Assembly (NCBI RefSeq): GCF_003369915.1
Contig: NW_022881614.1
Span: forward strand, 32,757,474 to 32,821,473
DNA: 64,000 bases
Reading direction: 5' to 3'
Origin: Drosophila miranda
Taxonomy: Eukaryota; Arthropoda; Insecta; Diptera; Drosophilidae
Shown: positions 20,303-31,393 of the stretch, piece after piece
Layout: every line of letters starts with the position of its first letter
Numbering within the stretch: position 1 is the stretch's first letter
The notes under the pieces: model-generated
What the model saw: the letters and a program-made list of their open reading frames with translations, nothing else
Databases searched by the model: none
Told to the model about the DNA's origin: nothing
Program-made: the position numbers and the translations under genes

Positions 20303-20661
20303 CGTTGTTGAAAGATTACTAGTTTATGTACTAGCTGTTAGCTGTGAGTAGTTATTATATAGGCACTTTGCTATGGGACAGTGTTAGGTACACAAAGGAG
20401 GAATATAAATTATAGAGAAAGTATAAAGGTTCAAGGGCATCGAAACCTTTTTTCAGGAAACACTTAAAAAATACGTCTAAACTATCACATTAGATTCATT
20501 GCAAAGGGATGACCTACCTGTTTGAGGGTTGTTTGAATCGCAACACGGGACCAATCGTAAAAACAGGTTCATTGACAGTAAGAGGGAGGAGAGAGAATAT
20601 AAATGAGTGAAGGATCGATTTGAGAGGATTTTACATGGTTGAGAAGGAGGATTGAGATCGA

Positions 20662-21190
20662 AGTTAGTTCACATTATCACCGATAGGCGGCGCCACCAAG
20701 TAGTAAGGATAAGGGACGCTCGCATTTTATACTGAATTACCAAATGCGCAACATGTTGCAGCAACATGTGCTTAAGCATGTGCAGCTTGGCAGCATGTTG
20801 AATGTAAGTGTGCATCATATTGCTATGTTATTACGTGATCATGTTAAATAAATACTTATAAGATACAAATCGCTTCGTAAATTGAGGTTAGACGCTTTAA
20901 TTCCGCACACAACTGCCCGGACGGACAGTGGACGGACAGAGTGCTCAAATCAAGCGAATATTCACCTGATACCTGATCAGATCACCTGATGATAGAGATG
21001 AGCGATGGCATTTTGTAGGGGTGATCGTAACTGTAGCGTTCTACGGTGATCTTAGTTCCTTCATTTAGTAACATCTTGCTAGTTCTACATAGTCTTGTCA
21101 AATATGATCGGACTATATGATTGGACTTCGAAACCATTTCATTCTATTTACCATTTATTCACTTTCCTTCGATCTTTAATGATCCCTTAT
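20662..21190. other. Non-coding stretch between Polinton and Sod3
   Basis: No gene is seen. The first about 260 bp, with AATAAATACTTATAAG at about 20850, could be a remnant of a retrotransposon LTR, but I cannot name it. The rest, up to the splice acceptor at 21195-21200, is probably the 5' flank and 5' UTR intron of Sod3. Confidence 0.4.
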
Positions 21191-21208
21191 TCCGTTTCAG
21201 CTTGAAAT

Positions 21209-21933
21209 ATGATGCAAAGTATTGCCATCACCCTGGCACTCTGTGCCACAATCTGTGCTGCTGCTCAGACAGTGAGTCCTAAAAGAGGTGCGAGGTGATT
21301 CCACAGATCGATAATAACTTATTGAATCCCGATTGCAGCGTAATACGCCCATAGAGGCCATAGCCTATGTGAGCGGACCCGCCCAAGCGGACGGCAGCCA
21401 GGTCAAGGGGAACGTCACCTTTACGCAGAACGACTGCGGCCAGAATGTCCATGTTCGTATCCAACTGGCCTGAAGGAGGGCAAGCACGGCTTCCACGTCC
21501 ACGAGAAGGGGGATCTGAGCAACGGCTGTGCCAGCACTGGGGCTCACTATAATCCCGATAAGGTGGGTTGACGGTAGTCTCTTTTCATTGACTCATGAGT
21601 GTTTCCTTTGATCAGGTTGATCATGGCGGTCCCGATCATGAGGTGCGCCACGTGGGCGATCTGGGTAAGCTGGAGGTCAACTCCTCGGGAGTCATTGTCA
21701 TCACATACCCGGACAATGTGATCAGTCTAACCGGCAACCGCGGCATTATCGGAAGTGCCGTTGTTGTCCACGAGCTTGAGGACGATCTCGGACTGGGAGA
21801 TCACGTGGACTCCAAGAAGACGGGCAATGCAGGAGGCCGTATCGGTGAGGAGTCTCCAGAATGTCTCTTTGATTGATTAATTCTATAAATACTTTATTCC
21901 CTTGCAGGCTGCGGTGTGATTGGTGTGAAGTAA
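21209..21933 (+). pseudogene. Sod3: Extracellular Cu/Zn superoxide dismutase, frameshifted
   Basis: Four exons can be read: 21209-21271, 21339-21562, 21616-21844 and 21908-21933. Exon 1 encodes a signal peptide (MMQSIAITLALCATICAAAQ), which separates it from cytosolic Sod1. The enzyme converts superoxide to oxygen and hydrogen peroxide. The metal-ligand motifs are all present ([31 protein letters not shown]), as is the C-terminal GCGVIGVK. Exon 2 is 224 nt instead of 228. A 4-nt deletion after QNVHVRIQL brings in a TGA at 21471-21473, before the active-site histidines, so the gene is dead. All splice sites look intact, which suggests the loss is recent. Confidence 0.9.
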
Positions 21934-22105
21934 ATATCTCTCTCTTCCATCAAAGAAAGACAAAATCGAATGGCTTTCGAATATCTCTTATAAGTACTCG
22001 TATACATGTAACTTCAGTCCCAAGAACCCTGGCTAATAGATTGATTCCCCCACCCCCCCTTCCCTATTCTTCCCACACAAAGACAAACACACACCACACT
22101 ATTTT

Positions 22106-23195
22106 TATACCCGATACTTAAAATGAGTATTGGGGTATATTAGATTTGTGGTAAAAGATGATGTGTGTAACGTCCAGAAGGAATCGTTTCCGACCCCATA
22201 AAGTATATATATTCTTGATCAGCATCAATAGCCAAGTCGATTGAGCCATGTCCGTCTGTCCGTCTGTCCGTCCCCTTCAGCGCCTAGTGCTCAAAGACTA
22301 TAAGAGCTAGAGCAACGATGTTTTGTATCCAGACTTCTGTGATATGTCACTGCTACAAAAATATTTCAAAACTTCGCCCCACCCACTTCCGCCCCCACAA
22401 AGGACGAAAATCTGTGGCATCCACATTTTTAAAGATACGATAAAACCAAAAACGCAGAATCGTAGAGGATGACTATATGTTCTAGAGTGTAAAATCTCAA
22501 CCAGATCGTATAATTATTAAAGCCAGAATCAAGAAAACAATTTCATTCTTTCTCGCTCTGTCTCTCTCTAACACACAGGTTTCATGGTCGGTTTTGCCAA
22601 TTGCAAAATATGAGTTCAAGAATCTCAGAACCTATAAGAGCCAGAGCAACCAAATTTGGAATCCACACTCCTGTGATATCGGACCTTGACCGTTTCGTGT
22701 CCAAATTTCGCCACACCCCTTCCGCCCCCGCAAAGGACGAAAATCTGGGGATATTCCAAAATCTCAGAGACTATTAAGGCTAGAGTAACCAAATTTGGTA
22801 TCCGCACTCCTGTTAGATCTTACTATAAAACGTGTATCTCAAAATTTCGCCCCACCCCCTTCCGCCCACACAAAGGACGAAAATCTGTTGGATCCACAAT
22901 ATTGCACATTCGAGAAAACTAAAAACGCAGAATCATAGATAATGACCATATCTATCAGATTGCTGAATCTGGATCAGATCGGATCATTTTTGTAGCCAAA
23001 AGCAAGAAATCAATTTGCAGTGGCTACGCAGCGCCCGACGTCACGCTCAGACTGATTTTCTGTCTCTCTCGCACGCACTCTTTGTCGTGTCGTTTAATAT
23101 TAGCGGCGTCTGCCGGAGGAGAGCCATACTGACTTAGTATCGGGTATAACCGTAGAGTTGCGGTGTCCGCAGCAACTCACAACGTTCCCCCTCGT
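22106..23195 (-). mobile_element. ISY/DINE-like Helentron, copy E
   Basis: It is read in the minus direction and starts CGAGGGGGAACGTTG at 23195, ending with the inverted TATACCC motif at 22106. Its minisatellite is short (about 22247-22275). It sits about 170 bp downstream of the Sod3 stop codon and upstream of the remaining Tsp47F exons, and may have replaced the start of that gene. Confidence 0.87.
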
Positions 23196-23764
23196 TTGCC
23201 CTGGTAATCCCAAGGAAACCAATCAAACCTAATCAATACTCCTGATTCATATGGCCTAGAACTTTCCAGCTAATTCGCCCTAATAAAGCTACTTTCAGCA
23301 CTATAATCACGCTTATGCATAGAGTCTTGCTCAGTTGCCCCATTAAGATGATTATCGCTGGAAAATGACATTTTCAATCGCCATTGAATGGGTTTCGAAC
23401 GAGCCGGGGGGCCAACTGCAAATGCGACTCGAGTGTAGCAGCATGCAACTGGATTTACGATGTGCCACACGGCCACAGAGTGTCCTTCGCATTGACCAAC
23501 AGAACAAACAACAAACTGGCAATCACAAGAACGTGGTCATGGACATGGAAATGCCTTGACAATTCCCTGTGTTGTGGGTGGGACCGGGAGGAACGGAACG
23601 GGACTGGCGCTGATGTCAATCGGACAATTAGAATTGGAAATGTAAATACAAATACGAGTTTATTGGAAGCCATTAGCCTAATTGTACGCGGGATATATTG
23701 GGGGGTTTTGCGGGTGCACTCTGTGGCATTTCTTCTTTTAATCAATCCGATCAAACGCTTACAG
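23196..23764 (+). other. Probable Tsp47F intron 1 sequence
   Basis: No open host exon is recognised. The stretch ends in a good polypyrimidine-poor acceptor (CGCTTACAG) at 23764. The Tsp47F first exon, which should encode the N-terminus and first membrane segment, is not found here or before the ISY element. Confidence 0.4.
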
Positions 23765-24448
23765 CTCTCGGGCCTGGGAATACTCATTTAATCACTTTGT
23801 GGAGGGCCGCGTGCTAGCACCGCCCATTGTCTTGATTGTGACGGGACTGCTCATATTCCTGATCGCCTCGCTGGGCTGCTTCGGCGCTATCAAGGAGTCA
23901 CCAACGCTTCTGCTGACGGTAGGTGTCCTCCAATAGCCAACCCGGAAAACGCTTCTAACCAAGGTGCATCCCATTCACAGTTCGCTGATCTTTTGGCCGT
24001 CATCTTCATCGTTGAGCTGGCCGTGGGCATTGCCGCCAGCGTGTTTAAGAAGGACCTGGAGATAATGGTGAAGAACTCCCTGCAGGAGTCTATTAAGCGC
24101 TCCAGCAGCGGGGACACCATGGCCTGGGACAACATCCAGCGGAAGCTGATGTGCTGCGGCGTCGATACCCCGGCTGACTGGCGGGCCATCAGCGCCAACA
24201 AAACGCTCCCGGCAAGCTGCTGTCAGCCGCAGTTCATCGACACGACTGTCGGGCATTGCCTGGACTAGCCGGCCCTCGGCAAGGACAATTTCTACCAGGA
24301 CGGATGCGTGGGCAAGCTGAAGGATCGCATCGATAAGAACGCCAGCATCCCGATCGGAGTGGGCATTGGCATTGCCTTCATTCAGATACTGGGCATTGTC
24401 CTCGCCTGCTATCTGGCCTCCTCCATCGGGCGGGAACAGGCCAAGTAA
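23765..24448 (+). pseudogene. Tsp47F: Tetraspanin, first exon missing and nonsense codon
   Basis: Two exons are readable, 23765-23918 and 23981-24448. Tetraspanins are four-pass membrane organisers. The second membrane segment (PPIVLIVTGLLIFLIASLG), the third (FADLLAVIFIVELAVGIAA), the large loop with the CCG motif (LMCCGVDTPADW) and paired cysteines (ASCCQPQF), and the fourth segment (IPIGVGIGIAFIQILGIVL) are seen. An in-frame TAG at 24266-24268 in the large loop (HCLD-stop-PALGK) removes the last membrane segment. The first exon is absent. The assignment to Tsp47F rests on remembered similarity and on the neighbouring Sod3 and TRAP-delta genes, which I recall as neighbours in D. melanogaster. 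Confidence 0.85.
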
Positions 24449-25214
24449 TCCACCTCGCATTCCCCATTTCTGTTCGTTTACATATTTATATCTATATTAT
24501 TAATAACTATTGAGATGCATGTAGTGGCATTGGCTTAAAGGACGAAACCCACCCAATTTGTGCTCAACTAAGCGGACCGGATTGTATATCGAAGAATATG
24601 AGTAGAAGAAAGCGCAACAAACACTCCTCTTCATCGCAATTCACACTATTGTTTCACCTGTTTCTCAATCATTGCCTTCTTTTCGTCAATTAAACTATTT
24701 AAACCTATTCTTACGATGTTTGGAAATACCTCGAGAAATACCTATAATGGAATCTAAGGCTATAACATTGAATCTGACTTGGCGAATATTGCAAACTGTC
24801 GTCGATTCATTTAAAAATACGTTTCTTTTTCTCTTACCTTCTGTATTCCCTACTTTTGAGTTTCTGAATCCATTTTAGCTTGTTGCGGTGTATGACAGCC
24901 CCAAAAAGCATCATCAACTAAGTGTTGCTTTTAATTATCAAATAAAGATTACATAAACTAACGAATACTTAATCATTTTCAAAATGAAAACACCAACAGT
25001 TAATGAAGGATTATATTGTGGGAGGCGGGTACCGGCTACAACTACGAGATGGACGCCGATGTGTCTCAGCTGGGTGCAATGGCGGTATAACAAGTGCTTG
25101 TTTTGTTCGTTCGGCTACTTCTACGTCCACTAGGGGCAAATGCAATAGCAATGGTCATGGTCCATGGTCCATTGTTCATGGACTGGGGCTACAGCTGAGT
25201 TTGGTCCTTCGGTC
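24449..25214. other. Intergenic region between convergent Tsp47F and minus-strand gene
   Basis: These are A/T-rich 3' flanks with AATAAAG at about 24940. No gene is supported. Confidence 0.5.
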
Positions 25215-27683
25215 TCACTTGCTCTGCAGAAGGGACTCGGAGAGGCGCTCGATGGCCGTGGCTGGCATCTTGTGCGAGTCCTTCTCGCTGGCCTCGAGTG
25301 CAGCTGCCGCTGCCTCGGCGGCCTCCGCCTCCTCCTGGACGCGGGCCTCCTCCTGCTCCCGCTGCTTCTGGAAGTGGCGGAACTCCGTGGGCGTCAGCAT
25401 ACCGCGCAGCACCGTGTCGTAGCTGACACTCACTCCCTTGGCGCACATCTTCTGGAAGAGTTTCCAGCACTCGCGCTCCTTGATGCTGCACACGTACAGC
25501 GGATAGTTGTGGTCCTGCTGCTCGGAACAGTTGGCCGCGTTGTTGTTGTTCTCCTTCTTGGCCTCCTCCGGCGACATGTTGGACGGAGAATCGGCCCCCC
25601 CGGCCTCACCCTGAGCCTGCATGGACTTCCTCTGCGGCTGATCCGACTTGGCGGACCCCTCACTCAGAAAAATGGAGACGGGCGGCGCCGTCGGCGGTCG
25701 ATTGGCGCGAATACGGGCTGCTAGGGGTGCTATGGAGCCGCGCCTGATCATGTGGGAGTACTCCTTGGACGCCAGTTGGAAGGTGGGCGGATAGCTGTCT
25801 TGAAACGAGACTGCCAAAAAGCTTTAGCTCAGTCGCAAGTGGGGGACTAAAATTTAGATTAGCCGGGATCTTGAGACTTACCCGATTTGCCCGTCTTCCT
25901 CAAGAGCGGAGCCCTTCTCTGGGGACTACGCTTCGTGGATCCCGGCGGCTGTTTGTCGCCTCCACCGACTGGCGTGGAAGTCGCCGAGTTGTTGTCCTCC
26001 CGCTCCGAGTCGCTGCCCTCGAAGCTCAGCAGGGACACCAGTGTGATGACATCGGGGGCCACAACACTGCGAGTCCTTCCCAGGGTCTTCTTGCTGCTGG
26101 AGGAGTCACTGCCGCCCAGGAGGGAACTGCTGCTATTTCCCTCGACCCCGACTGTGGGCGATGCCCCGCCAGCCACCGATGAGGGTGTGCGCGTGAAGAT
26201 CTTGCGGCGGCGCAGCTTCTGCTGGCTCCTCTTGCTGGCTGCAATCACGCTCCTGCTGTTCTCGTCCAGACCCCGCACCGGAGCGGACATAGCACGCACC
26301 AGGGGCGGACGCCGCTGGACGGTCAGAGCGGTCGGCGAGACACTCAAGGGGACGGCGATTGGGACTGGGATTGGGTTCGAACCTGCCTCTGGTTCCGGCC
26401 TGGACGGCTCACAGCTCTCCGTGGCACTGTCGATGTCACTGGGAATGGGCTCCTGCTCGTTGGTGGCCCGAATCGTCTGGGCCAGCACAATGTTGAGGTT
26501 GATCCGATTCTTGTCCGCCTTGGCGCTGCTGCAAAAGGGAAATGCAGCCAAATGGATAGAAGCGAAAGTTTCAAGTGACCTGACCTACTCTCCCTCTCCC
26601 TCCTCGCCTCCTCCTCAGCTCTGGTCTAAATTTAAATCAAATTATTTGGTATTAGTTTGGGGCAATTTATGCTGTTCTCGATTCCCTGGCATGCAACACA
26701 CCCGACCAGGCCCAGAAATAGAAATTAGCTGGCGATGATTCCGGTTACTCCCACGTCCACACCCTCAACAACTCCTACACTACACACAGTGGCAGTCCTG
26801 TCCCACTCCTGGCTGGCACACAGTCGTGTGTGATTGGGTAAATGAAACCATGTCAATTACATTTGCAATTTTCACCCGAAAAAACGTACAGAGCGAGTGG
26901 GTACTGCCACGAAAGTGAGTCATAAATCTGTAGCAGTTCATTGAACCTAATCCCAGCCGACACAGTACCCCCCACCCCACTCCACCCAGGGCTCCAGCCA
27001 GCAGCTATCTTGTCAGGCACACCTCTGCAATGATCGACTTAAGTGTGCCGCAAGTCGGCTCCGAAACCGACACCGGCTCCGACTCCCTTCGGTTGGGGTC
27101 CTGGTCCTACTCCATGCTGCTACGAGCATGTCTAGCGTGTGTTATGCACTGAACATAAAACTTTGACGTTTGATTCTGGTGTGAAGCATGCAAATTGTAC
27201 GTGCCCCCCACCACCACCACCAGCACCACCACCCTTGCGGGAGAGGGGCCGACTCCTTAATTACCGTATACGTTACGCACCCTCTCCTGACACCAAGGTC
27301 AAACAAATGGTATTCCGTAAAGGATAAGAACTTCCTCTTATTTCCCAGCGATGGCTTCAACAGCGAAGACGTGGAAGACCAGGCCACCAGACTCTTCTCC
27401 CTCAGCCGCAGAGAGCTCAGGGTGGAAGTTACGCGTGGGGCAAACATGGGCGAGGACTGATCGACGGCGAGAGTTGTCTGCCGGCTCACGGGATACAGCG
27501 TCTGGCGGAGGTGCTGCGGTGCTGGGCCGTGAACTTCGAGGCGGGCTCGATGAAGGAGTGCTGCTTGCGCACGGGGAGAGGTAGGGGATAACGCGCAGAG
27601 GAGACGGACCTGGAGCTGGTGGATGATCCGTTCGGCGTTCCAGCCGACTGAAAGCGACGACGGCTCGCCACAGACAGCGACAT
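25215..27683 (-). pseudogene. Unrecognised Ser-rich host gene, probably frameshifted in exon 1
   Basis: This minus-strand gene has two clear coding exons. 25882-26528 (opening SAKADKNRINLNIVLAQTI, then Ser/Pro-rich with RSMSAP-like RAMSAPVRG) joins by a good GT-AG intron to 25215-25810 (VSFQDSYPPTFQLASKEY onward). The latter has a Cys-containing segment (YPLYVCSIKERECWKLFQKM) and a long Glu/Ala-rich helix before the stop at 25215-25217. A likely first exon starts at 27683 (MSLSVASRRRFQSAGTPNGS). It hits a stop at 27486 but continues in another frame as Ser-rich sequence (VDQSSPMFAPRVTSTLSSL), suggesting a frameshift. I do not recognise the family. If exon 1 ends earlier than I think, the gene could be intact. 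Confidence 0.5.
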
Positions 27684-29878
27684 GACGGCGACAAACAGGC
27701 CGACCTTTGATTAGCAACGGTGACAATGATTACGGGTCCAAAATGGAAACGGGAATGGGGAATGGGGGTACAGGATTTGCGATAGCCGAGAGGTCGGGGC
27801 AGGATGACTAACAGTGCCGTCGGGGCTTACGTTTCAATTGCCAATCAATGTGGCACATCGAATGCAAATCAATTACGGAGTCATTAAGCCAGAGGAAATA
27901 ACTTTGTCAACAAAGCAGCCCGGGAAACAGAGGAAACCAAACGGAAACCAAGACCGAAACCAAAACAGAGAACCGAAATCGAAGACCGAAAGCCAAAAGC
28001 CGAAAAACACCAAAACCGTAAACCAAAACCGGCCGCAGTCACGAAAGCGAAAGCCACTTGAAGTCAGTCCCCCGCTCCGCCGGAGACTCTTCGACGCGAT
28101 GTTCTGGCCCCAACTCTACTTATGTTCTGGGATTGTGGAGTCTCCCACGTCCACTCTGTTTGCCTGCCGTGCACCGACTGCGTTTTGTGAATGGAACGCT
28201 CCTGCACCATGAGACAGCACGACCATCAGGTTTCGGAGTCGCATTCGGACTCGAGTCCGCGTTCGGGGCTGGGTCCCCGCTTATGTTACCAACAAACAAT
28301 CCACAAAATCATATCGTTGGCAAGGAGTCAGCACCGTGCCTGTTATGCTCGCTCTCTCTTGGCTCCGGTTCGGTTGTTTGTTCCATTTCCGGCCCCGCAC
28401 ACACGCCCAGCCCTGCCCGCCCACACATCAGCGCCAGAGGCACGTGCAACTGTGGATGGGTCTGCCAAGTTTTCGCTCAACTCAATGAACTCGCACGAAC
28501 TTTTGTTTTCATTCGACTTCCCTGCACCCCACACCACCGCCAGAAAAGTATTCGAATGGATTGCCACATCTAGCCGAACCGAATCCTTATTTTATTATCA
28601 CATATCTCGCACAGGACATTAAGATTGTAGGGGGAAGAGGCCTGTAGGTCAGGACTCTAAGTAGGGACTTGTTGCCCGCGACCCCATTGGATTGTATACC
28701 ATTCTTTGTCTCGGTTCTCAAAAGTAGTACCTTTGTTGAGTGTAGGTTAGTCTGGTAACGTATGGTACTAGTATCGGTCTATGCAAATTAGTGGGTAGGG
28801 TAGGGTAGAAGAGAGAGAGTTAAAAAGAGAGATAGAGATAGGATGGAATGCGTACGAGGCGCTCAATGTCAGGAAAAGTTTGATGCAAATTCTGCTGTCA
28901 CTACTATGTATGGTATGTGGGGGTATCTATCGCCCGAGAACGTATCTCCCGCGTCTCCTGTTGGCAAGTGAAATACTTTCATATTTGTGACAATTTCAAA
29001 TTCATCAAAGACATGCAAAGTTGTACGAAAAGTTCCGTGCGCGTCGGCAATCAAAGAAACGTAACGTCCACAAACGAGAAGCAGGCGAGACACAGGGAAG
29101 CGAGAACAAAAAGAAAAGGGCATAAAACGGAGCTGAGCAGCCGAACAACACAACAGCCAACAGGAATGCCAAAAACTAAATCAAGCCCAGTCCAAGGTCA
29201 AAGCCACATCAGCCATCAACCAAGCCATTTCCATATATGCCAGTAAATACGGGTATATACTGCCTATCCTATATGTTGTTTCTGGCATCACGGCAAATAA
29301 AATGTACTTAAAACAAAACTGAAAGGCCCCTCAAAGAACGAATGTAGTGGGAGTGGGCTCCCGGCGGCATTAATCATTTCAAGTCGATATTTATTGCAGG
29401 TGCTCGATGACGCGACTTTGACTTTGACGACGGGCCATGTACCACCGATCAGGCACAGACAGAAACGGAACCGACTGCCACATCCACGGACGGGAAGAGG
29501 AGAGGAGCGGTGGAGTATGATATGGTACGGTACGGTATGTATGGCACTCGGGCTCCATTTTGGCTTTTGCAATTTATAATCAATTACAATGGAAATGCCG
29601 TAAATAAGTCGAGCAAAATAAATGCATATTAGACCGAATAGCCGTAACCAAATACGGAGCGGTACCACCAAACTTTGTTCCCCTGTCATGTCAAAAAAAA
29701 AACATTTTAATTAAGAGAAACGGCATAGCGGAAATTACTGTGCCTGGAACAGTGTAACCTAGTCAAAAAGATTGCAATTGCATGGGTAGATTCCGTTGGA
29801 TTATCAAAATAGAATACAAATACATGGATCTAAAACTCTGTCACTGCCAAGAACAGAATTTCAAAAGTAACCGCAAAA
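27684..29878. other. Long gene-free stretch
   Basis: The frames here look like shadows. A purine-rich stretch of repeated AACCAAAACCG-like units at about 27925-28050 and short GAGAGAG tracts near 28810 are the only structure seen. It may be the 5' flank or UTR of the minus-strand gene. No conserved coding region is recognised. Confidence 0.4.
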
Positions 29879-30434
29879 CTAGTATCGATTTCCACCATCG
29901 ATATCTTGCAAAATCATTGCTGTGGAACAGCTGATTTTGTGGCCATCAACTATCGCAAGACTTCGTAAAATTCCGTCAACACTCGAGCTGTTAAATGACG
30001 TAGCTGCTGTCATGAATCGTAATTTTAAATGGACTATAAAAAAGGGTATGGACAACACGCAAAAACAGCCAAGGCAAATTGCAAGATTCTTACGAACCTC
30101 ACCTCGCCTGTGACAACAAAATCGTCTTTTTGTCTTCAAGGTATAATAAGAAAAAGGGGTGGATTTTACCTTGCAGGCGTTACACTTTCGAGCCGTATTG
30201 CCCATTGTCCATACCCTCTTTTTTCCCCCATTATGTAGCATATGTGTAGTTGCCGTGTAACGTGTAACCGATAATTAAGTAAAATCCGCTGTCAGCTGTC
30301 ATCCACGTCGCTGCTGTCGTGGCGATCAAAAATTTTTTGATTTCAAAGAAAAAGAAAGTTGCAGGCGGCTTTATTGGACGCTCCTTGGAATTTGCTATAT
30401 TTTCAATTAAAAGCCCCACAAAAACCTACCCGAA

Positions 30435-31004
30435 ATGTACCGTCAACTGGTCGCCCTATGGCTGATCGCCCTGATGGGTGCATCCGGTGTCTACGGAAGC
30501 TGTAAGGCCACCGTGTCATCCTTCAGCACACAAGATGCCACCATTCTGACGCAGCTGGCTCACGTTGCCGAGCTCACGCTACAGTGTAGCAACTCTGCAC
30601 AGCCCAGCCTTTTCGCCGAGTTCCCCTGCGGCAAGGTTGTTCCCGTGGCCAAGGTTGGCGACAGCAAGTACCAGGTGAGTCCCCACCCCCCTCTGAATGC
30701 ATTTCTATAACGAAATATTAACGACGAAATATGCCGATTGCAGGTGAGCTGGGTGGAGGACATCAAGCAAGGTAGCAGCGGCAACGTCCAGGTGCGTCTC
30801 TTCGACGAGGATGGCTATGCCAACGTACGCAAGGCTCAGCGCGACGGCGACAAGGTCTCGTCGGTCAAGTCCCTGCTGGACATCACTGTGCCAACCAAGA
30901 GCGCCTACAAGGGTCCCTGGATAAAAGCCGAGCTTCTGGCCGCCTTTCTTGTAGGCGGAGTTGCTTACTTCGCGTTCACCACCAAGAGCAAGGTGCAGGC
31001 TTAA
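30435..31004 (+). CDS. Tapdelta: Translocon-associated protein subunit delta (TRAP-delta)
   Basis: Two exons, 30435-30674 and 30744-31004, join in phase 0 across a 69-bp GT-AG intron and encode 166 residues with no break. The product is a type I membrane protein of the endoplasmic reticulum that is part of the TRAP (SSR) complex next to the Sec61 channel and assists protein translocation. The signal peptide is visible (LVALWLIALMGASGVYG), followed by the luminal domain with paired cysteines. A C-terminal membrane segment (AELLAAFLVGGVAYFAF) and a short cytosolic tail (TTKSKVQA) complete it. A decayed copy with the same intron lies at 41832-42362. This copy lies just outside the left arm of the inverted repeat and looks functional. 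Confidence 0.92.
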
Positions 31005-31393
31005 GATTGCGTCTCATCGGGATGTATATTGCCGACCCATTGAATGAAATTCATTCACCTATTTCAAATAGCAACAAATAAGCGACTCTCCGAGCAGGAT
31101 CCTAGAGATTTTTCACATTTTTACCATTAAGCATCCATCGCTGGGTTCAAAATAAAAAAGATCAAAAACCGAGTGCATCAAGTTGAGATATAATTTAAGA
31201 TACTGTGTACATACATACCATCCCGCGGAGGAGTATTAATATATAAATACCTTCAGTTGTCATTTTATACAAGCGCAACACCCCTGACAAACGATGTATT
31301 CAATTAGTCCGATGCTATCGCTCTGAATTACCTCTGTACGCGAGGATAAGAACCTCTGCGCGCCTTTGCCCAGGATCATTCAGCGGCGGCCAC

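Larger units (their letters stand above)
1..20661. mobile_element. Decayed Polinton/Maverick element cluster
   Basis: Polintons are large self-synthesising DNA transposons with virus-like genes. The diagnostic set is visible: a protein-primed DNA polymerase B (3278-6930), a packaging ATPase with Walker A (1521, 8539), a PX-like core protein, a jelly-roll major capsid protein (10697-13019) and an adenovirus-type cysteine protease (13022-13479). A/T-rich coding and the gene set separate it sharply from the host block after 20661. Terminal inverted repeats and the integrase are not seen, so the left end lies outside the window or is lost. Nearly every long gene is broken by frameshifts, stops, deletions or ISY insertions, so this is a fossil. 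The segment is internally duplicated twice. The exact right edge is uncertain; I place it at the end of the 4.74-kb duplication. Confidence 0.93.
15922..20661 (+). repeat. Second unit of the 4.74-kb tandem duplication
   Basis: This is a nearly exact copy of 11181-15921, offset by 4740 bp and then 4741 bp after the extra T. It ends where sequence unlike the Polinton begins (AAGTTAGTTCACATTATCAC). Confidence 0.95.

Noticed and set aside
1-20661. Free-living virus genome or virophage
   Set aside because: The gene set is Polinton-like, but the genes are decayed, cut by host transposons and duplicated, and host genes follow directly. It is an integrated, degenerate element.
23975-24460. A 161-codon minus-strand frame
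   Set aside because: It is the antisense shadow of the tetraspanin exon, whose frame carries the conserved cysteines and membrane segments.
28058-28622. 171- and 143-codon frames in the gene-free stretch
   Set aside because: They overlap in different phases, are rich in Pro, Arg and Ser as expected of G/C-rich non-coding sequence, and have no conserved motif.
29879-30241. 120-codon minus-strand frame upstream of TRAP-delta
   Set aside because: There is no recognised motif or splice support. It lies over the probable TRAP-delta promoter region and includes an imperfect inverted repeat (GGGTATGGACAA).
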